Shown piece after piece: positions 61,632-64,000 of a stretch of DNA of 64,000 nucleotides (its first letter is position 1; each line of letters starts with the position of its first letter). The stretch is from UBA2779 sp965232165 (GTDB lineage: Bacteria > Spirochaetota > Spirochaetia > DSM-2461): positions 1,488,001 through 1,552,000 of the forward strand of contig CBDDOY010000001.1 of NCBI GenBank assembly GCA_965232165.1, written 5' to 3'. Below the pieces are notes generated by a model. That model did not search any database. It was not told the DNA's origin and saw nothing but the letters and a program-made list of their open reading frames with translations. The position numbers and the translations under genes were made by a program.

Positions 61632-62492
61632 CTATTGAAAAAGCTGAAGCACATTCTGAGTCCGCATATTCGCCTGAGCAAGCATCGCCGTACTGGCCTG
61701 ATTAAGGATCTGGTTCTTGCTATACTCGACTATCTGCGCTGCCATATTCAAATCACGAATTCTGCTCTCGGCGGCTTGAAGGTTTTCTGCGCTGGAATCA
61801 ATACCTTTAATTGCCATTTCGAGGCGATTCTGATAGCCCCCAAGATCAGCTCGTTGTTTGTTCACTGTTTTTAGCACCTTATCGATAATACCGATGTTGC
61901 GGTTGGCCTGTTCCGGTGTACTTAGAGAAATAATGAGTCCTGTGCCTATTTGACGGAGGCCAAGTGCGGCAGCGGTCATAGTGCCAATGTGCATTCTCAT
62001 CCTCTCATCCATGTTAGCACCAATGTGGAACCACATTGAGGCGGTCGGAGAATTGAGCCCATTGTCATGAGCGAAACGCCCGGTAAGCATCTGCATTCCG
62101 TTGAATTGAGCATGTGATGCGACACGGTCCAGCTCATCGATGAGCTGAGAAACCTCAACCTGGATCTGCATACGATCTTCAGATGAATAGATACCATTCG
62201 AAGATTGTATGGATAATTCCCGAACTCGTTGGAGAATAGCCGTGGTTTCTTCCAATGCTCCTTCGGTGAGCTGGATGAACGAAATGCCATTTGCAGCATT
62301 GCGGCTTCCTTGATTAAGTCCGCGTATCTGAGCACGCATCTTCTCTGAGACAGCTAGTCCAGAAGCATCGTCGCCGGCCCGGTTAATACGCAAACCGCTT
62401 GAAAGTTTCTCCATGTTCTTCATCGAATTCAAGTCGTTGTTCTTTTGAGCGCGTAAGGCATTCAAAGCACTCATGTTGTGATTAATAATCAT
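61632..62492 (-). CDS. flaB: Periplasmic flagellar core flagellin FlaB (copy 2)
   Basis: A 286-residue paralogue of the neighbouring flagellin, starting MIINHNMSALNALRAQKN and ending NQASTAMLAQANMRTQNV plus LQLFQ. The same conserved LSSGLRINRAGDDASGLAVS block is present. A TGGAGGG ribosome-binding site precedes it. It carries an exact sigma-28 promoter and a CsrA-type hairpin, unlike copy 1, which shares only the hairpin. Several FlaB proteins normally co-assemble in the spirochaete filament core. Confidence 0.96.
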   Translation of the reverse strand: MIINHNMSALNALRAQKNNDLNSMKNMEKLSSGLRINRAGDDASGLAVSEKMRAQIRGLNQGSRNAANGISFIQLTEGALEETTAILQRVRELSIQSSNGIYSSEDRMQIQVEVSQLIDELDRVASHAQFNGMQMLTGRFAHDNGLNSPTASMWFHIGANMDERMRMHIGTMTAAALGLRQIGTGLIISLSTPEQANRNIGIIDKVLKTVNKQRADLGGYQNRLEMAIKGIDSSAENLQAAESRIRDLNMAAQIVEYSKNQILNQASTAMLAQANMRTQNVLQLFQ

Positions 62493-62527
62493 CTATCCCT
62501 CCATGAAATAATGATGACTGAAATTCC

Positions 62528-62541
62528 GGGCATCCTTGCCC
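62528..62541 (-). promoter_or_regulatory. CsrA-type hairpin in flaB copy 2 leader
   Basis: GGGCAAGGATGCCC on the minus strand forms a 5-bp stem with AGGA in the loop, 36-49 nt before the ATG. The core CAAGGATG agrees with the CsrA consensus, and the flaB copy 1 leader has the same motif. Confidence 0.5.
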
Positions 62542-62574
62542 GCAGAATCCTTCCCAAGGTGCTTTGGCTGCCGG

Positions 62575-62601
62575 TTATCGGCATCTGAGCAAAGAACTTT
62601 A
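62575..62601 (-). promoter_or_regulatory. Sigma-28 (FliA) promoter of flaB copy 2
   Basis: TAAA (62601-62598), exactly 15 bp, then GCCGATAA (62582-62575) on the minus strand, a full match to the sigma-28 consensus. It starts a message with a leader of about 75 nt. Confidence 0.85.
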
Positions 62602-62709
62602 GGAATTTTCCTATTCAAATAATCGGAATAGACTATTGTTAAACTTGAAGAAAATCGAAAAAATAAATTAAGTCGGAAGCAGAATTGCCGATATAAGATG
62701 CCGCGGCGA

Positions 62710-63525
62710 TTAGGGTTTCATGTGACCTGGATGCCCAAAGTAATGATTAATCATCATTTTGTACTCTGCAATGTTTGATTCCTCATTGAACTTGATAATG
62801 ACTACCGAGAGATCATTCTGGCCGACAACCGGGTCAAAGCGCAACACTTTGCCTTTAACCGTTATCGTGCTTTTCCTTTTTCCCTGGCGTTCAAGCAATA
62901 CTGCCGCATCAGAGTTAGCCATAGTTTCCTGATGTCCGGCAACAATTGCCTTCAATCCTCCGAACGACAGATCCCGCAAGATGCAATCCCCCTGAATTCC
63001 ATCCAAGATAATTGATGTTTTCTTTGAATCAAGTCCTAAACGGCGCAATGAGTCAGCATTGACAGGTATTCGTTCTTCCCGCCGCATTGAAGCGTTTTTC
63101 TTTGCATCCAGCAAACTCCCCAAAGCCTGTACAAGGCTATCTGGGGGCCTATGGACAAAGGCTAACTGGATGAAATACATCTCTTTATTACTGTCATACT
63201 GAGTTACTCCGACAATTCGGCTTGGAATATAAAGACTAAAAAAATCGCCTTTAGGGGCATTCAGAAAACTATACTTCAGGGTAACAAGGCCGGATTTCGT
63301 AAGCGTTTCAATCTGCATACCGGATATCGCAAGAATTATCTTCGCTTCGACCAGGGAAGAAGCATACAGGACACACGGCCATTGCACATTTTTGTATTTC
63401 AGTCTGATTTGTTTATGCGCAATATGGAGTGATTTATATAATTCCTGTGTAAAAGCAATCTCTTGATGGCGGTACTGCTCATAGTACCTATCAATTAAGG
63501 CACTGTTTGTAGTCAAAATCATCAT
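62710..63525 (-). CDS. PilZ-domain c-di-GMP-binding protein
   Basis: A 271-residue soluble protein. The N-terminal half is a YcgR-N-like beta domain (LVTLKYSFLNAPKGDFFSLY; FIQLAFVHRPPDSLV). The C-terminal half is PilZ: MRREERIPVNAD contains RxxxR, and CILRDLSFGGLKAIV contains the DxSxxG motif, the two halves of the c-di-GMP site. By position, upstream of flaB and next to zapA, it may tune motility. Its ATG is followed by a second in-frame ATG; the ribosome-binding site is weak. Confidence 0.8.
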   Translation of the reverse strand: MMILTTNSALIDRYYEQYRHQEIAFTQELYKSLHIAHKQIRLKYKNVQWPCVLYASSLVEAKIILAISGMQIETLTKSGLVTLKYSFLNAPKGDFFSLYIPSRIVGVTQYDSNKEMYFIQLAFVHRPPDSLVQALGSLLDAKKNASMRREERIPVNADSLRRLGLDSKKTSIILDGIQGDCILRDLSFGGLKAIVAGHQETMANSDAAVLLERQGKRKSTITVKGKVLRFDPVVGQNDLSVVIIKFNEESNIAEYKMMINHYFGHPGHMKP

Positions 63526-63542
63526 TTAGAGCCCCTATCAGT

Positions 63543-63845
63543 TCAAATGACTCCATCTATCTCTGTAATCATGCGCTGAGTAATACATTCCATCTCTTCG
63601 GATTCGCCTTCCAGAGCCGTGCTCCTGCCATCTTTGTCTTTCTCTCTCAGCAATTCATCAATGATGTTGATGTTCGCGATTAATGCTATTTTTACCGGAT
63701 CAAAAATCTTCGTCCGCTGTTCTGTTTCTTTTACTCTTTTCTCAAGATACCAGAGGATGCGGTTGAAATAGGCAGGGGCCGCACTGGAGCGAATGGTTAA
63801 GGTCGTACCAAGAAGCTCTATCCTGAACTGATGAACATCGGACAT
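63543..63845 (-). CDS. zapA: Cell division protein ZapA
   Basis: A 100-residue protein with the ZapA fold: FRIELLGTTLTIRSSAAPAY at the N-terminal strand pair and IALIANINIIDELLREKDK in the helix, followed by an acidic tail. ZapA bundles FtsZ filaments at the division site. Its ATG overlaps the stop of the preceding gene (TAATG), so the two are coupled. Confidence 0.85.
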   Translation of the reverse strand: MSDVHQFRIELLGTTLTIRSSAAPAYFNRILWYLEKRVKETEQRTKIFDPVKIALIANINIIDELLREKDKDGRSTALEGESEEMECITQRMITEIDGVI

Positions 63846-64000
63846 TAGAATATGTCGAATTCGGGCTGAGAATCATTATCCTCATCGTCCATGATTCCAT
63901 CGCTGCTGGAATCGTCATCTTTCCTTAGCTCCGAGGTATGCGATGCGATTTCTTCACTATCGTCGGCTCCGGCAGGGCGGGAATCATCATCTCTTTGTTC
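63845..64000 (-). CDS. C-terminal end of an acidic protein (truncated by window edge)
   Basis: Fifty-one residues are visible, very rich in Asp/Glu/Ser (RDDDSRPAGADDSEEI; GIMDDEDNDSQPEFDIF), with the stop TAA at 63847-63845 overlapping the zapA start. The acidic tail gives no family, and the rest lies outside the window. Confidence 0.6.
   Translation of the reverse strand, partial: EQRDDDSRPAGADDSEEIASHTSELRKDDDSSSDGIMDDEDNDSQPEFDIF

Overview
The window comes from a spirochaete, most likely a Treponema-like species with mid-range GC. The strongest evidence is the flagellar block at the right end: two FlaB-type core flagellins, FlaG, FliD and two PilZ proteins beside tsaB and zapA. Bactofilin, a TAXI-type TRAP transporter, many Cys-lipoproteins and LplB/LplC-type sugar permeases fit this reading. 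The species cannot be fixed from the sequence alone.

Layout. 1-8.2 kb: a flavin-dependent desaturase-like membrane protein, degraded gene fragments, a fibronectin-III/CARDB lipoprotein (minus), a broken AAA-ATPase-like gene, a DUF4386-type membrane protein and a GNAT acetyltransferase. 8.2-12.8 kb: a gene whose end is made of repeat DNA, then about 4.1 kb of degenerate tandem repeats (about 34 units of 100-135 bp). 12.8-29.5 kb: a probable beta-1,3-glucan utilisation locus. It holds a LacI-family regulator, a CBM9-like lipoprotein, a glycosidase fused to a probable outer-membrane barrel, a large multi-module binding lipoprotein, a sugar ABC transporter (two permeases plus binding protein), a GH16 glucanase with a late frameshift, and a large phosphorylase of the GH94/GH149/GH161 kind. 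The logic would be cutting outside the cell, capture, import, then phosphorolysis inside.

30-42 kb: bactofilin-TPR and tyrA (minus), pta-dapB-dapA, a LysM-like membrane protein, a STAS/zinc-ribbon protein, and NfeD-FloA with a small membrane protein and a 32-residue-repeat secreted protein. 42.6-47.5 kb: TAXI binding protein, fused TRAP permease, HAD phosphatase and TrmJ-like methyltransferase. 47.5-55 kb: leuS, an unknown 529-residue protein, an IS1634-family transposase, a 17-G tract and an IS256-family remnant. 55.2-64 kb (all minus): zapA, pilZ, flaB, flaB, flaG, fliD, an unknown flagellar-cluster gene, pilZ and tsaB, with an exact sigma-28 promoter and paired CsrA-like leader hairpins.

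The intergenic DNA is rich in small repeats. There is a ~162-bp MITE with GGGCACCTCT ends (four full and two partial copies, one inserted in frame in a signal peptide), a ~125-bp family (R2, five copies, often beside the MITE), a GC-rich family (R3, two copies) and a 144-bp palindromic element. No rRNA, tRNA or CRISPR array was seen. I found no clearly new system. The most unusual items are the repeat array that has overrun a possible winged-helix/TIR gene, the in-frame MITE, and the glycosidase-barrel fusion.
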